Source: Mesaphorura yosii | Taxonomy: Eukaryota; Arthropoda; Collembola; Poduromorpha; Tullbergiidae | Length of the DNA stretch: 64,000 bases | Assembly (NCBI GenBank): GCA_009869945.1 | Contig: WIXG01000141.1 | Location: forward strand, 116,417-180,416 | Direction: 5' to 3' | Shown: in pieces, positions 62,948-64,000 of the stretch | Layout of the letters: each line of letters begins with the position of its first letter | Numbering within the stretch: position 1 is the stretch's first letter | Notes under the pieces: generated by a model | Databases searched by the model: none | Seen by the model: the letters and a program-made list of their open reading frames with translations, nothing else | What the model was told of the DNA's origin: nothing | Translations under genes and position numbers: made by a program

Positions 62948-64000
62948 TTTATTTTTTTTTACTTTTCAGGCCAAGCGGCTAACGGCGGCCTTCCGAATTT
63001 TAAGTGATCCAGACAGTCGCCGCATTTACAATCTCTTTGGTCGTGTAGAGGCAGGAAAGGTTTTGCAAAGGAAAGAAGAAGCTGAAAAGGAAAAAGAGGA
63101 AAAGGAGAGGAAAAGGGCAGAAGAGGCAAACGAACGGAAAAAGGTAGAGGAGAGAAGGAAGCGAGAGAGTGAAGAAGCCGAGTGGGAGAAAATCCAAGCT
63201 GAAGAAAGAGAAAGAGAAGAACAAGCGGCCGCGCTGAGGAGAAAAGAGAGAATGGAGAAAGCAACCCGTTACAGAGCAGAAATGGAAAGGAGAGCGAAGG
63301 AGGAAGAGGAAGCAAAGGCCAACGAGCGAAGAGAGAAGGCAGCGAAAGAACAGGAAGAGAAAATGAAGAAAAATCAGGCGAATCAGGCCGACGTGGAAAT
63401 GGTTGCTGAGAACGAAGAAACCGGGACAGGACAGAAGACAGAAAAGCAAGGAAAAACGGGCGGAAAGAAGAAGGAGAACAAGCAGCAGAAAAATGAAGCA
63501 AAATCAAAGGTCACGAGGGCCGAGGAGAACAGAAAGCGTAGGCAGGAAGAAAGGCGAGAAGAGGAAATTGAAAACAGAAGAAGGAAGATAGCTACAGAAA
63601 ATAAGAAAGTTTACGTCGTGTCCAGCTCAAGCGAGGAAGAAAGTGAGGAGAAACAAAAGGATAGAGAAAAGATTTGGAAACTGAAGGCGGGAGAAGACAT
63701 TCTGAAGGAAAGGGAAGAAATGAGGTCAGAAACGAGAGAATTTAGAAAAGAAAAAGAGAGATTTTGGAAAGATGAAGGAAGCGTCAAACAGGAGAAAGAA
63801 AAATTGGAAAGTGAAAGAGAAGAACTAGGAAAGGAAAGGCTCGAGCTGAAGAGGGAACGCGAGCAAATGGCGATGGAGCGGGAAAGAATGGTGAAGGAGA
63901 GAGAAGAAATTGGAAAGGAACGAGAAGAAATCGGGAAGGAACGGGAAGAAATCGGGAAGGAACGAGAAGAATTTAGATACGAGAGGGAAGAACTCAGGCG
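62579..64000 (+). CDS. J-domain (DnaJ) protein with long charged helix, 3' end beyond window
   Basis: Exons are 62579-62606, 62708-62859 and 62970 to the window end (open), with matching phases 1 and 0; at least 403 residues. The J domain is at residues 22 to about 85: SLYRLFEIKKTASLPEIKKAF, the HPD motif at 51-53 (EEHPDKSG), and helix III/IV AFRILSDPDSRRIYNLFGR. J domains stimulate Hsp70 ATPase activity. The rest is almost entirely Glu/Lys/Arg, an extended coiled coil or single alpha helix. It includes a Ser/Glu-rich patch (VVSSSSEEESEE, a likely acidic-kinase substrate) and heptad repeats KEREEIG at the end. There is no J-protein zinc finger and no membrane segment in view. This looks like a class C J-protein; the client and compartment are unknown. 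The ATG was chosen because it precedes a good donor (GCG|GTGAGT) and gives correct phase. Confidence 0.85.
63894..63977 (+). repeat. 21-bp tandem repeats coding KEREEIG heptads
   Basis: Four successive 21-base units encode K-E-R-E-E-I-G three times and K-E-R-E-E-F-R once, at the edge of the window. The i to i+4 Glu/Arg-Lys spacing favours a stable single alpha helix. Synonymous differences between units (cga/cgg/aga, att/atc) show they are not newly copied. The array may continue past the window. Confidence 0.8.

Noticed and set aside
62959..63507. 182-codon minus-strand frame, Phe/Leu/Ser/Pro-rich
   Set aside because: It is the antisense shadow of the GA-rich helix-coding exon of the J-protein gene.

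Overview
This window is animal nuclear DNA: split genes, GT-AG introns, no operons, and families specific to animals (an Msx homeobox gene, a CUB-domain secreted protein, a two-pore potassium channel). The CUB protein resembles cysteine-patterned CUB proteins common in arthropods, and the glutathione peroxidase keeps its selenocysteine, which many insects have lost. A crustacean or non-holometabolous hexapod is therefore the best guess, but no species can be named from sequence alone.

The layout is strongly two-sided. From 1 to about 49.3 kb there is one recognisable gene, an Msx/Drop (muscle segment homeobox) gene on the + strand at 13,612-24,130. It has four coding exons, long introns and a homeodomain split at residues 44/45. 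It lies between about 13.6 kb and about 24 kb of AT-rich, gene-poor DNA with many short chance ORFs, as expected for the regulatory surroundings of a developmental transcription factor. A 238-bp GC-rich inverted-repeat element sits at 8,878-9,115.

From 49.3 kb on, genes are compact and their introns mostly 70-90 bp. A GPX4-type glutathione peroxidase (+, 49,311-50,348) has an in-frame TGA at the catalytic selenocysteine position. Its 3' UTR holds two tandem SECIS-like hairpins that differ by compensatory base changes. Convergent to it is a seven-exon secreted CUB-domain protein (-, 52,789-50,926). Next, in the same orientation, comes a K2P potassium channel (-, 55,963-53,385) whose first transmembrane exon I could not find. 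A small unrecognised minus-strand candidate gene follows at 57,041-56,572.

The last 3 kb is unusual. It has a 686-bp element with 35-bp near-perfect inverted ends (61,080-61,765), a hexanucleotide array, and a dense non-coding cluster of the octamer TGACTAGA (62,410-62,947). The cluster surrounds and interrupts the 5' exons of a J-domain (DnaJ) protein gene with a very long charged helix, which runs off the window end.

The genes do not form a pathway. The most notable observations are the duplicated SECIS elements, the three in-frame starts of the GPX4 gene (one giving a leaderless 170-residue form), and the TGACTAGA cluster, whose reverse complement is an 8mer target match to the miR-279/286 seed family.
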